From Firmicutes bacterium UBA6226 (GTDB lineage: Bacteria > Bacillota_A > Clostridia > Peptostreptococcales > Acidaminobacteraceae), in NCBI GenBank assembly GCA_002441045.1, contig DJWQ01000131.1, forward strand, positions 1 to 6,263: 6,263 nt of DNA, read 5' to 3'. The first letter of the stretch is position 1. Every line of letters starts with the position of its first letter. A program made the position numbers and the translations under genes. Of the stretch, positions 1 through 5,417 are shown piece by piece. The notes beneath the pieces are model-generated. The model had not been told where the DNA came from and searched no databases. It worked only from the letters and a program-made list of their open reading frames with translations.

Positions 1-248
1 GCACGTATATCAAGCATTTGAAACGGTCTAAGCTCATTGAACAGCTCTTTTAACGCGCTGTTAATCACACTTGAAAAGGTTAAACAGTACACGATAAACA
101 CAGTATGCTTCTTGCTAACACACCAATAAGTGATTCCTAAGACGAGTATGTAAAAATACTCTTCTCCTAATAAAGTAATTAAGATAAATAACTGATCTAA
201 AAATGGGGTTTGTATGCTTTGAAACCAATTTATAATTGAAATCTCCAT
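1..248 (-). CDS. PAP2-family membrane phosphatase, N-terminal part (cut by window edge)
   Basis: Reading leftwards from an ATG at 248-246, 82 residues are visible before the window ends. The protein opens with an amphipathic start, then hydrophobic segments at about residues 18-40 and 48-63. K67, R74 and P75 form the KX6RP motif, the first of three phosphatase motifs in the PAP2 (type 2 phosphatidic acid phosphatase) superfamily. The segment with a TPFLD and an LGEEYFY pattern is typical of bacterial PAP2 membrane proteins. Members remove phosphate from lipid phosphates such as undecaprenyl diphosphate or phosphatidate on the outer face of the membrane; which substrate applies here cannot be told. 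The second (PSGH) and third (SRxxxxxH) motifs lie outside the window. The start is supported by AAAGGAG at about 254-260. It is divergent from the 336-587 gene. Confidence 0.85.
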   Translation of the reverse strand, partial: MEISIINWFQSIQTPFLDQLFILITLLGEEYFYILVLGITYWCVSKKHTVFIVYCLTFSSVINSALKELFNELRPFQMLDIR

Positions 249-286
249 TTTAGCTCCTTTGTGATTAAGTTATGGTTTATGGTGTC

Positions 287-298
287 ATATCATGATAT
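287..298. promoter_or_regulatory. 12-bp perfect palindrome in a divergent intergenic region
   Basis: ATATCATGATAT is a perfect palindrome midway between the PAP2 gene and the 336-587 gene. An AT-rich TATATA (301-306) lies beside it, but I cannot find a convincing -35/-10 pair on either strand. It could be an operator shared by both genes or a chance AT-rich palindrome. Confidence 0.25.
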
Positions 299-335
299 CC
301 TATATAGAAGTAACTAAAATAAAAGGAGTCGTAAT

Positions 336-587
336 ATGAAAAATCCAATAGAATATTATAAGACTGCGAGTTTATATAAAAAAGCAAGCGATCTACTCTT
401 CGCAGTTGCGATACTACTTAGTCTTTATACACTGATCAGCACACAATACTTGAGAAATCAATTGCCACCAGGTGTCTGCCCAATTGATAATCGATCAGAG
501 CTTTATATGACCTCAATTGTCCTTTTAATAATCTCATTTATCGTATCATTATTTGATCGAAAAAAAAAGAAGCAAGATACAGAATAA
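336..587 (+). CDS. Small two-helix membrane protein, function unknown
   Basis: This 83-residue protein has a lysine-rich N-terminus and two predicted membrane helices at about residues 18-38 and 57-73, joined by a short polar loop. The loop contains two prolines, a glycine, one cysteine (Cys48) and an IDNRSELY stretch. The C-terminus is a run of basic residues (RKKKKQ). The charge distribution suggests both ends are in the cytoplasm and the cysteine-containing loop is outside. The ATG has a good AAAGGAG site 8-9 bases upstream. It is a single-gene unit, divergent from the PAP2 gene and closed by a hairpin terminator at 610-652. I do not recognise a characterised family. Length and start look complete. 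Confidence 0.75.
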   Translation: MKNPIEYYKTASLYKKASDLLFAVAILLSLYTLISTQYLRNQLPPGVCPIDNRSELYMTSIVLLIISFIVSLFDRKKKKQDTE

Positions 588-609
588 ATTAAATTGTATC
601 AAAATAACA

Positions 610-652
610 AAAGGTGCTAAATTTATCTCCTAAGAGATCCTTTAGCACCTTT
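610..652. terminator. Bidirectional hairpin terminator
   Basis: The arms AAAGGTGCTAAA (610-621) and TTTAGCACCTTT (641-652) are a perfect 12-bp inverted repeat. A second small stem, ATCTC/GAGAT (625-629 with 634-638), sits inside the loop. T-rich sequence follows on both strands, so it can end both the + gene at 336-587 and the converging - gene at 674-913. Confidence 0.85.
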
Positions 653-673
653 ATTATTTGACTTTCAGATCAA

Positions 674-913
674 TTATATGTGTTTGCTTAAAGCAGTCGC
701 AAGTTGTGATGGACAAGAAGTGTTCTTACCGCCACATTTAACGTCTTTCAACTTAGAAATAACTGTTTCTACTGATTCGCCAATAATCATGTTACTTAAG
801 CCAATTGCATTTCCCGGACAACCACCTACGAACTCTAGTTGTGTGATTTTGCCTGCCTCTATTTCAAACACGATTTCACTTGCACATACACCTGATGTTT
901 TAACTCTTACCAT
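674..913 (-). CDS. TIGR03905-type TSCPD-domain protein
   Basis: This 79-residue protein matches the small stand-alone TSCPD family across its whole length: GVC near residue 8, FVGGCPGNAIG around residues 28-38, and K-CGGKNTSCP-QLA near the C-terminus. The same fold occurs as a C-terminal domain in class II ribonucleotide reductases and is thought to use its conserved cysteines for metal or nucleic-acid contacts; the role of the stand-alone form is unknown. The signature TSCPD motif reads TSCPS here, so the final aspartate is replaced by serine. The ATG at 913 is preferred over a TTG at 925: GGAGG at 919-923 is correctly spaced for the ATG, the TTG overlaps that site, and the family normally starts just before the GVC segment. 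It is monocistronic, with a promoter at about 949-976. Confidence 0.88.
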   Translation of the reverse strand: MVRVKTSGVCASEIVFEIEAGKITQLEFVGGCPGNAIGLSNMIIGESVETVISKLKDVKCGGKNTSCPSQLATALSKHI

Positions 914-948
914 ATACCCCTCCAAAGCTTACTTTTACGTCAAAATCA

Positions 949-976
949 ATTATAAAGCTTTTCGAGGATAAAACAA
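949..976 (-). promoter_or_regulatory. Promoter of the TSCPD gene
   Basis: On the minus strand a perfect TATAAT (954-949) follows a TTGTTT (976-971) with a 16-base spacer. The inferred transcript start is near 942, about 29 bases before the ATG at 913. The -35 is weak, and start mapping has not been done. Confidence 0.55.
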
Positions 977-992
977 GTTTTTTTAACAATAC

Positions 993-1088
993 TTAAAGAT
1001 TAATTCTCTTTTCTAAAAGATATCCAGTTCCCAGATACATAAGAATTGAAGATATTAAGGTAGCAATAATTGCGATGTTAAACGACAT
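993..1088 (-). CDS. Possible 31-aa single-helix membrane peptide
   Basis: An ATG-TAA frame of 31 codons starts 33 bases after the stop of the LuxR-type gene, on the same strand. The peptide begins MSFN, has one hydrophobic helix (residues 4-24, ending at a GTGYLLEKR boundary) and ends with the charged tail EKRINL. That helix plus positive tail is the usual look of real small membrane proteins. Against it, there is no clear Shine-Dalgarno: the upstream bases read TAGGCAATCAATTGAACC, with only a distant AGG. It may be co-transcribed with the regulator. I do not recognise it; it could be a chance frame in AT-rich DNA. Confidence 0.35.
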   Translation of the reverse strand: MSFNIAIIATLISSILMYLGTGYLLEKRINL

Positions 1089-1120
1089 GGTTCAATTGAT
1101 TGCCTAGCCAGTTTTATCTA

Positions 1121-2410
1121 TTAGGCACACAGAGCTCTATATTTTTCTATCGCCTGAACGCGATTTTTAACATTTAGCTTTGAGTAAATATTATTCAGGT
1201 GCCATTTCACTGTTCCGGTACTAATGAAAAGACGTCTTCCGATATTCTCATTGGATTCACCCTCTGAAAGTAATGCAAGTATCTCAAGTTCCCGATTTGA
1301 TAAATCATATGCCATAGTATCTTTGAGTCGCTTTACCATCTGCATAATCGGTACAATTCCATATTCAGTAACCCTTGTCTCGAGCCAATCAACGTCAGGC
1401 AATTTATAAAAGTGAGCTACGCCTGCCAGTTGAAGGCGAACCATCATTTCAACTAAAATGAAGTTGAGAGACTTTTTATGTTGTTCCAATAAATGCTTAA
1501 GTCTCTCAAGTGATGCACCTTCCACCTCAGTCTTTCTCGCTATAGCCAACATAACTTTATAATAATCCTCAATTCCTTTTAGAAATGGAGAAGATAACCC
1601 TGAAAAGGTTTGACTGAAGTCATTAAGTGCCTTATCAAAATTTATAAAGTCTTCTCGAAGCCACATCGCTTTAAAACGAGCCCATTCTATCAGCCCATGC
1701 AAATGAAACATCTTCAGAGCGTCTATGGATGTTTTGCAGATATTAAGATGCTTAAGGGCAAGCTCATATTTGCCTAACTCAATGAGTGCCAAGCCGATTG
1801 GTAAATCATACACTTTGTAAAGTTCAAGTTGTATAGGTAGTGGCCCACTGAAACTAGAAACCTGTCTAACCGCTCTTTCACTCTCTTCAATCACCAAGTT
1901 ATATGCACCTTGCTTATAGCGGTTAAGCAAACGATTTACATCAGCAATAATACTTAAAAATACACAACTTCCGCGATCAAATATTGCTTTCGCTTCACTA
2001 AACTGCTTGATGGCATCATCATATGCGTTTCGCTCTGAATAAACTTGCCCCAAAGTCAGTAGTGCATTTCCATAAATCAAATTGGACTTCTGATCTTGCA
2101 TAATCCTAACTGATTCAAAAGCCAAGTTCAGCTTCATATCGGGTGTTATAGCATAAATATCGCCACAAAGAGCATAGAGACTATCATAAAGTGAAAATTC
2201 CATTGATTCAGTCAAGCAATCTTTATTTATGGTTCGCATGATTTTAGATAGCAAAGCATTGTCGCCATAAACAAAAGCTACCCACGCTGAGATCAGTTTT
2301 GAAAATGTGTTCAACTCTTCCAGCGAAACACTAACTAATTTCATATGCAATTTTTCAAGCTCATCCGGTTCGAACACTTGGTGATAATGTTCGCGAATCC
2401 ATTTGTCCAT
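1121..2410 (-). CDS. LuxR-type transcriptional regulator with MalT-like helical sensor domain
   Basis: The 429-residue protein ends in a LuxR-type helix-turn-helix at about residues 369-425: LSNRELEIL, LLSEGESNENIGRRLFIS, then TGTVKWHLNNIYSKLNVKNRVQAI, with every hallmark position present. Residues 1-360 are predicted helical repeats of TPR type, clearest at about 111-146 (ALLTLGQVYSERNAYDDAIKQFSEAK) and 203-230 (LALIELGKYELALKHL). This matches the C-terminal two thirds of MalT-like regulators. The usual N-terminal STAND ATPase is absent: no Walker A motif is present, and the start is fixed by GGAGG at 2415-2419. The signal is therefore probably a ligand or protein bound by the helical repeats. 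It is divergent from the membrane hydrolase at 2581, its most likely target, and two dyads lie between them. Confidence 0.88.
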   Translation of the reverse strand: MDKWIREHYHQVFEPDELEKLHMKLVSVSLEELNTFSKLISAWVAFVYGDNALLSKIMRTINKDCLTESMEFSLYDSLYALCGDIYAITPDMKLNLAFESVRIMQDQKSNLIYGNALLTLGQVYSERNAYDDAIKQFSEAKAIFDRGSCVFLSIIADVNRLLNRYKQGAYNLVIEESERAVRQVSSFSGPLPIQLELYKVYDLPIGLALIELGKYELALKHLNICKTSIDALKMFHLHGLIEWARFKAMWLREDFINFDKALNDFSQTFSGLSSPFLKGIEDYYKVMLAIARKTEVEGASLERLKHLLEQHKKSLNFILVEMMVRLQLAGVAHFYKLPDVDWLETRVTEYGIVPIMQMVKRLKDTMAYDLSNRELEILALLSEGESNENIGRRLFISTGTVKWHLNNIYSKLNVKNRVQAIEKYRALCA

Positions 2411-2425
2411 GTAACCTCCAGTTAC
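2411..2425 (-). promoter_or_regulatory. Inverted repeat enclosing the regulator's ribosome binding site
   Basis: GTAAC (2411-2415) and GTTAC (2421-2425) are perfect 5-bp arms directly before the regulator's ATG. Most of the GGAGG Shine-Dalgarno (2415-2419) lies in the 5-base loop. A hairpin this small would be weak, but it could limit translation; chance is also possible. Confidence 0.25.
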
Positions 2426-2445
2426 TTTAAAAATCCACTATCTTG

Positions 2446-2476
2446 ACTATAGTTTACAACAAAGTCTCTATTTGTA
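2446..2476 (-). promoter_or_regulatory. Probable promoter of the LuxR-type regulator
   Basis: A TATAGT -10 (2451-2446, 5 of 6 consensus) is preceded by a poor -35, TACAAA (2476-2471), at a long 19-base spacing. The inferred start is near 2439. The weak -35 coincides with one arm of the dyad at 2471-2485, which would suit autoregulation. Confidence 0.4.
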
Positions 2477-2485
2477 CGATACAAA
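2471..2485. promoter_or_regulatory. Dyad 1, candidate operator in the regulator/hydrolase gap
   Basis: TTTGTA CGA TACAAA is a perfect 6-bp inverted repeat around a 3-base centre. Its centre (2478) lies about 39 bases upstream of the inferred regulator start site and it overlaps the -35 region. It directly abuts dyad 2. Confidence 0.5.
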
Positions 2486-2503
2486 ACCTAACTTTTGTTA
2501 GGT
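2486..2503. promoter_or_regulatory. Dyad 2, candidate activator site for the hydrolase
   Basis: ACCTAAC TTTT GTTAGGT is a perfect 7-bp inverted repeat with a 4-base centre. Its centre (2494.5) is 42.5 bases upstream of the start site inferred from the TATGAT -10 at 2525-2530, the spacing classically used by LuxR-family activators next to RNA polymerase. A run of five T follows, so a small terminator is an alternative reading. Confidence 0.5.
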
Positions 2504-2530
2504 GTTTTTCCCTAAAAATTGTCCTATGAT
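2503..2530 (+). promoter_or_regulatory. Probable activator-dependent promoter of the hydrolase gene
   Basis: TATGAT (2525-2530) matches the -10 consensus at 5 of 6 positions, and no good -35 exists at 15-18 bases upstream (TGTTTT at 2503-2508). A good -10 with a missing -35 is typical of promoters needing an activator. The inferred start is near 2537, giving a 44-base untranslated leader. An alternative pair is TTGTCC (2519-2524) with GATTAT (2543-2548). Confidence 0.4.
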
Positions 2531-2580
2531 GGAATACGGTAAGATTATATCTGTCATGTGTTTATTGTTTGGAGGTTTAA

Positions 2581-3783
2581 ATGACAACAATTATTCAAAA
2601 TATCCTTAACGTCTTGTTTTTGCTAACTTCTTTTTCTTTGATTTTTATTCTTGTTTTTGGAATAGTTAAAGGATTGATTTTTATAATTAGTCTAATTCGG
2701 GGCAAGCATCCCAAAATCAGTCAAGAATCAATATTTCGTACTGTATATCATTTGAGTCTTATGATTTTGGGATTGGTACTGATCGTCATACTGAGCCAGC
2801 GAACTGTTAGCACGCCTAAAATAGAAGGTGAAAATGCTATATCCGAACTTAGAGAAGTCGAGTTTGGTGGTAGAAAGCAATGGATCAGCATAAGGGGTGA
2901 AGACAAAAACGCACCTGTTCTTCTATTTCTAGCAGGAGGTCCAGGTGGTACACAGCTTGCAGCAGTTAGGCATGAGCTGTACGAATTGGAAAAACACTTC
3001 GTAGTCGTTGGCTGGGACCAACCCGGCTCAGGAAAGTCTTATCGAAGCGGAAAAGACATGACACATGATGATTATGTGGAAGATGGCATCGCGCTCACTG
3101 ATTATCTCATTGAAACCTTTAACGTTAATGATATCTTCTTGGTGGGCGAGTCATGGGGCAGTTATCTGGGAATTAAGTTGGTAGAAAAAGCACCTGAAAA
3201 ATATGCTGGTTTGATCACCACAGGTCAAATGGTAAATTTCCTTGAAACTGAACTTCTAGATTATGCAAAAGCCATTGAGCTCACCTATAGAAATGGTGAT
3301 ATTGACCTTATGACCAACCTGATTGCAAATGGAAAACCACCCTATTACGGAGAAAATGTCACATTCAAAATTGCACTTTATTTAGGTGTGCTAAATGAAG
3401 AAATGTCTCGTAATCCAGAAATTCACAATGCGGGCTATAATACATTTAGAGACCTGTTTTCACCTGAATATGGCATTCTTGATAAAATTAACTTTTTTCG
3501 AGGTCTTCTCTATACATTCAACGACGTCTACCAACAACTGTATGAGATGGACTTATGTAAGACAACGCCTTCAATTGATGTTCCCGTGCTCATGTTGATT
3601 GGACGACATGACCTAAACGCACCGCCCCAACTTGCTGAAGAATACTTTGAAATGCTAAAAGCGCCTTTTAAGTCGTGGGTATGGTTTGATCATTCTGGAC
3701 ATAATCCTTGGATGAACGAGACGGATCTATTTGTAAAAGAAATAATGATTTTTAAGAATATGGTAGTTATGACAAATCACTAG
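2581..3783 (+). CDS. Membrane-anchored alpha/beta hydrolase, prolyl-aminopeptidase-like
   Basis: This 400-residue protein has hydrophobic segments at about residues 8-38 and 56-73, then an alpha/beta hydrolase domain from about residue 90 to the end. The catalytic set is complete: nucleophile Ser191 in the elbow GESWGS (189-194), acid Asp344 in LIGRHDLNAP, and His374 in DHSGHNPW. An oxyanion-loop motif AGGPGG (118-123) and GWDQPGSGKS (144-153) resemble the HGGPG and DQRGxGxS motifs of the proline iminopeptidase (S33) group, with Ala in place of the usual His. Peptidase, esterase or lactonase activity are all possible; the substrate cannot be told. The catalytic domain is tethered to the membrane; its side was not determined. 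The ATG follows GGAGG (2571-2575) by 5 bases. It is divergent from the LuxR-type regulator, its likely controller, and ends in a strong terminator. Confidence 0.88.
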   Translation: MTTIIQNILNVLFLLTSFSLIFILVFGIVKGLIFIISLIRGKHPKISQESIFRTVYHLSLMILGLVLIVILSQRTVSTPKIEGENAISELREVEFGGRKQWISIRGEDKNAPVLLFLAGGPGGTQLAAVRHELYELEKHFVVVGWDQPGSGKSYRSGKDMTHDDYVEDGIALTDYLIETFNVNDIFLVGESWGSYLGIKLVEKAPEKYAGLITTGQMVNFLETELLDYAKAIELTYRNGDIDLMTNLIANGKPPYYGENVTFKIALYLGVLNEEMSRNPEIHNAGYNTFRDLFSPEYGILDKINFFRGLLYTFNDVYQQLYEMDLCKTTPSIDVPVLMLIGRHDLNAPPQLAEEYFEMLKAPFKSWVWFDHSGHNPWMNETDLFVKEIMIFKNMVVMTNH

Positions 3784-3798
3784 AGATGTACTTAATAA

Positions 3799-3850
3799 AG
3801 CCTTGCTATCTCGGTTATGTGACCACTATAGCAAGGCTATTTCACTTTTT
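3799..3850 (+). terminator. Terminator of the hydrolase gene
   Basis: AGCCTTGCTAT (3799-3809) and ATAGCAAGGCT (3828-3838) form a perfect 11-bp stem. A GGT/ACC mini-stem lies in the loop, and a T-rich tail (ATTTCACTTTTT) follows. It lies 16 bases after the hydrolase stop. Confidence 0.85.
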
Positions 3851-3852
3851 GT

Positions 3853-3889
3853 AAAAAAGGATATGAAAGCACTTGCCCTCACATCCTTT
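3853..3889 (-). terminator. Rho-independent terminator of the RNHCP-rsgA operon
   Basis: On the minus strand AAAGGATGTGA (3889-3879) pairs with TCATATCCTTT (3866-3856), with one G-U wobble, and a run of six T (3858-3853) follows. It begins 11 bases after the rsgA stop. Confidence 0.85.
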
Positions 3890-3899
3890 ATTTATACAT

Positions 3900-4955
3900 T
3901 CAATATTTATTCGTTTTCATGTACTTTGAGATGTTCTTGAACTTCTCTGTCTTCTTTTTCAGATAGTCTGCTTTGTTTTCCGCATAAGCGTCCTCAGCTT
4001 TTAATTTAAGATATGACTGCCAGCGTTTATCAGACAACATACCCTCGCGAATTGCATCATAAATGCCACAACCAGGTTCACTTGTATGCGTACAATCTCT
4101 GAATCGACAGTTACTAAAAAACATCTCTACATCATGAAATGCCATTTCTAGGCCTTCATCAGCGTCCCACATACCTAATTCTCGCATACCAGGGGTATCA
4201 ATAACCATTCCACCATCAGGTAATATCATAAGTTCTCGGTTTGTTGTAGTATGACGGCCTTTATCATCATTTCGAATCTCACGGGTTTCAAGCATCTCTT
4301 TACCTGTAATCCAATTAATCAGCGTCGATTTCCCTACACCTGATGATCCAAGTAGTGCAACCGTTATACCTGGTGTAATATAAGACATTACATCATCGAA
4401 ACCCTCGTTTGTAACCGCAGATATGCCTAATATATCGACACCGTTGCCAATAGCATCCACGGCTCTAAACCTATCGTAAATATCCTCACATAAGTCTATT
4501 TTTGTGAGTACAACAACTGGCGTAGAACCACTTTCCCATACTAAAACTAGGTAACGTTCGAGTCTTCGTATGTTAAAGTCGTTATTGACAGACATACAGA
4601 TAAATGTCGTGTCAACGTTGGTTGCAACGATTTGCTCATCGCTGGATTTTCCAGCTGCCTTTCTAATAAAGGCACTCTTACGCATTAAAATATGATGTAT
4701 AACGCCGTGACCACCCTCCCCTGACGAACGATCAAGCATGACAAAATCGCCAACAGCAGGATAATCACTCACCATTTGTGTACAAAAACGATACTTTCCA
4801 GATACCGTAGCGAAAAGTTCGCCCACCTCAGTAACGACACGATAAACGCCCTTCGATTGTGACAATACTCTTCCAATATATAAACCCTCATACTGAAGTG
4901 CTTCATTAAACATGGCTACTGTCAATCCATACTTTTTCATAGGTTCATAATTCAC
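3900..4955 (-). CDS. rsgA: Ribosome small-subunit-dependent GTPase A (RsgA/YjeQ family)
   Basis: The 351-residue product has the full RsgA layout. An N-terminal OB fold covers about 20-95. A circularly permuted GTPase domain follows, with G4 TKID (151-154), G1 GSSGVGKST (203-211), switch GRHTTT (233-238) and G3 DTPG (253-256). A zinc site is formed by Cys283, Cys288, His290 and Cys296, and a lysine-rich helical tail ends the protein. RsgA family GTPases bind the 30S subunit and promote late maturation. The start is taken as GTG at 4955, 8 bases after a GGAGG; a longer frame from TTG at 5000 has no ribosome binding site and would reach deep into the upstream gene. The GTG start overlaps the upstream stop by 11 bases, implying translational coupling. 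The typical prpC-prkC-rsgA-rpe neighbourhood is absent, so this may be an accessory paralog (inference). Confidence 0.93.
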   Translation of the reverse strand: MNYEPMKKYGLTVAMFNEALQYEGLYIGRVLSQSKGVYRVVTEVGELFATVSGKYRFCTQMVSDYPAVGDFVMLDRSSGEGGHGVIHHILMRKSAFIRKAAGKSSDEQIVATNVDTTFICMSVNNDFNIRRLERYLVLVWESGSTPVVVLTKIDLCEDIYDRFRAVDAIGNGVDILGISAVTNEGFDDVMSYITPGITVALLGSSGVGKSTLINWITGKEMLETREIRNDDKGRHTTTNRELMILPDGGMVIDTPGMRELGMWDADEGLEMAFHDVEMFFSNCRFRDCTHTSEPGCGIYDAIREGMLSDKRWQSYLKLKAEDAYAENKADYLKKKTEKFKNISKYMKTNKY

Positions 4956-5337
4956 TGGTCCCACCTCCAATTTCGTGAAGTGGAAATGCTGGCCTCGCAA
5001 GTGGCCCTAGAGCAATTGACATTAGCTTGACAGAATTATCATCTGCCGCGATACGATTTGAACTTAAATGACCGCATTTGCTACATCTAAAGATGATTGC
5101 CCATTCACCATTTTTTCTAACCCAAACACTAATAGGTTCCATAATCCCACCACAATTTGCAGCGCGATCACCAGGCAGAATATCTACGTGAACGCTACAT
5201 AAACAGTTCGGGCAATGATTTCTATGATGACTCCCTGCACCTTCGGGTACGACTGGAAGACCACAGTTTTTACATATAAAACTCTCATAACATGCTTCAT
5301 TTTGATAATTGTTTTTTTCTCTACTTGAGTATTTCAA
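4945..5337 (-). CDS. RNHCP-domain zinc-ribbon protein
   Basis: This 130-residue protein carries the motif naming the RNHCP family: GSHHRNHCPNCLCSVHVD at 35-52, with R39-N40-H41-C42-P43. Paired cysteines at 22/25, 42/45 and 85/88 look like zinc knuckles. Other family marks are GDR (56-58), CGGIMEPI (62-69) and NRIAADDN (94-101). The biochemical function of RNHCP proteins is not known to me; the cysteine pairs suggest RNA or ribosome binding, but that is inference. The only plausible start is a TTG at 5337, with a perfect AGGAGG (5351-5346) 8 bases upstream and no in-frame ATG until Met66. Its stop overlaps the rsgA start. A short leader peptide and alternative hairpins precede it, and its Shine-Dalgarno is one arm of the predicted switch. 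Confidence 0.88.
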   Translation of the reverse strand: MKYSSREKNNYQNEACYESFICKNCGLPVVPEGAGSHHRNHCPNCLCSVHVDILPGDRAANCGGIMEPISVWVRKNGEWAIIFRCSKCGHLSSNRIAADDNSVKLMSIALGPLARPAFPLHEIGGGTSEL

Positions 5338-5344
5338 CTTAAGC

Positions 5345-5417
5345 GCCTCCTAAAGTTTTTAAGCTTTTATGGGAGACTCGAATAATATTATTTTATGCAA
5401 GTCCCCCGGACTGTTGC
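5345..5417 (-). promoter_or_regulatory. Predicted translational attenuator (four-segment RNA switch)
   Basis: On the minus strand four segments can pair in exclusive ways. Segment 1 (5417-5408) pairs with segment 2 (5404-5397) as AGTCC-GGG-GGACT, extended past a 2-base bulge by GCA/TGC. Segment 2 in the form GGGGGACTTG (5407-5398) can instead pair with segment 3, CGAGTCTCCC (5380-5371), in ten consecutive pairs with two G-U. Segment 3 can also pair with the Shine-Dalgarno of the RNHCP gene: GTCTCC (5377-5372) with GGAGGC (5350-5345), six pairs with one G-U. Thus 1:2 plus 3:4 hides the site, and 2:3 exposes it. No T-run follows the 2:3 hairpin, so it is not an intrinsic terminator. Free energies were not calculated. 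Confidence 0.55.

Noticed and set aside
914..925. TTG 925 as start of the TSCPD gene
   Set aside because: That codon overlaps the GGAGG serving ATG 913, and the family normally starts just before the GVC motif.
678..971. 97-aa plus-strand frame
   Set aside because: It is the antisense shadow of the TSCPD gene, with no ribosome binding site and no recognisable domain.
1224..1409. 61-aa plus-strand frame
   Set aside because: It lies antisense to the DNA-binding end of the LuxR-type gene, with no start signal.
2486..2510. Dyad 2 as an intrinsic terminator (T-run follows)
   Set aside because: No plus-strand gene ends upstream, the stem is only 7 bp and A/T-rich, and the position relative to the -10 fits an operator better. 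It is not fully excluded.
3395..3598. 67-aa plus-strand frame
   Set aside because: It lies wholly inside the hydrolase gene in another frame, with low-quality composition.
4956..5000. Extended rsgA start at TTG 5000 (15 extra residues)
   Set aside because: The extension has no ribosome binding site and reads through the upstream gene, whereas GTG 4955 has a GGAGG 8 bases before it and gives a normal N-terminus.
5371..5407. The 2:3 hairpin as a transcription terminator
   Set aside because: The stem is strong but is followed by ATAAAAGC rather than a U-run, so translational control is the better reading.
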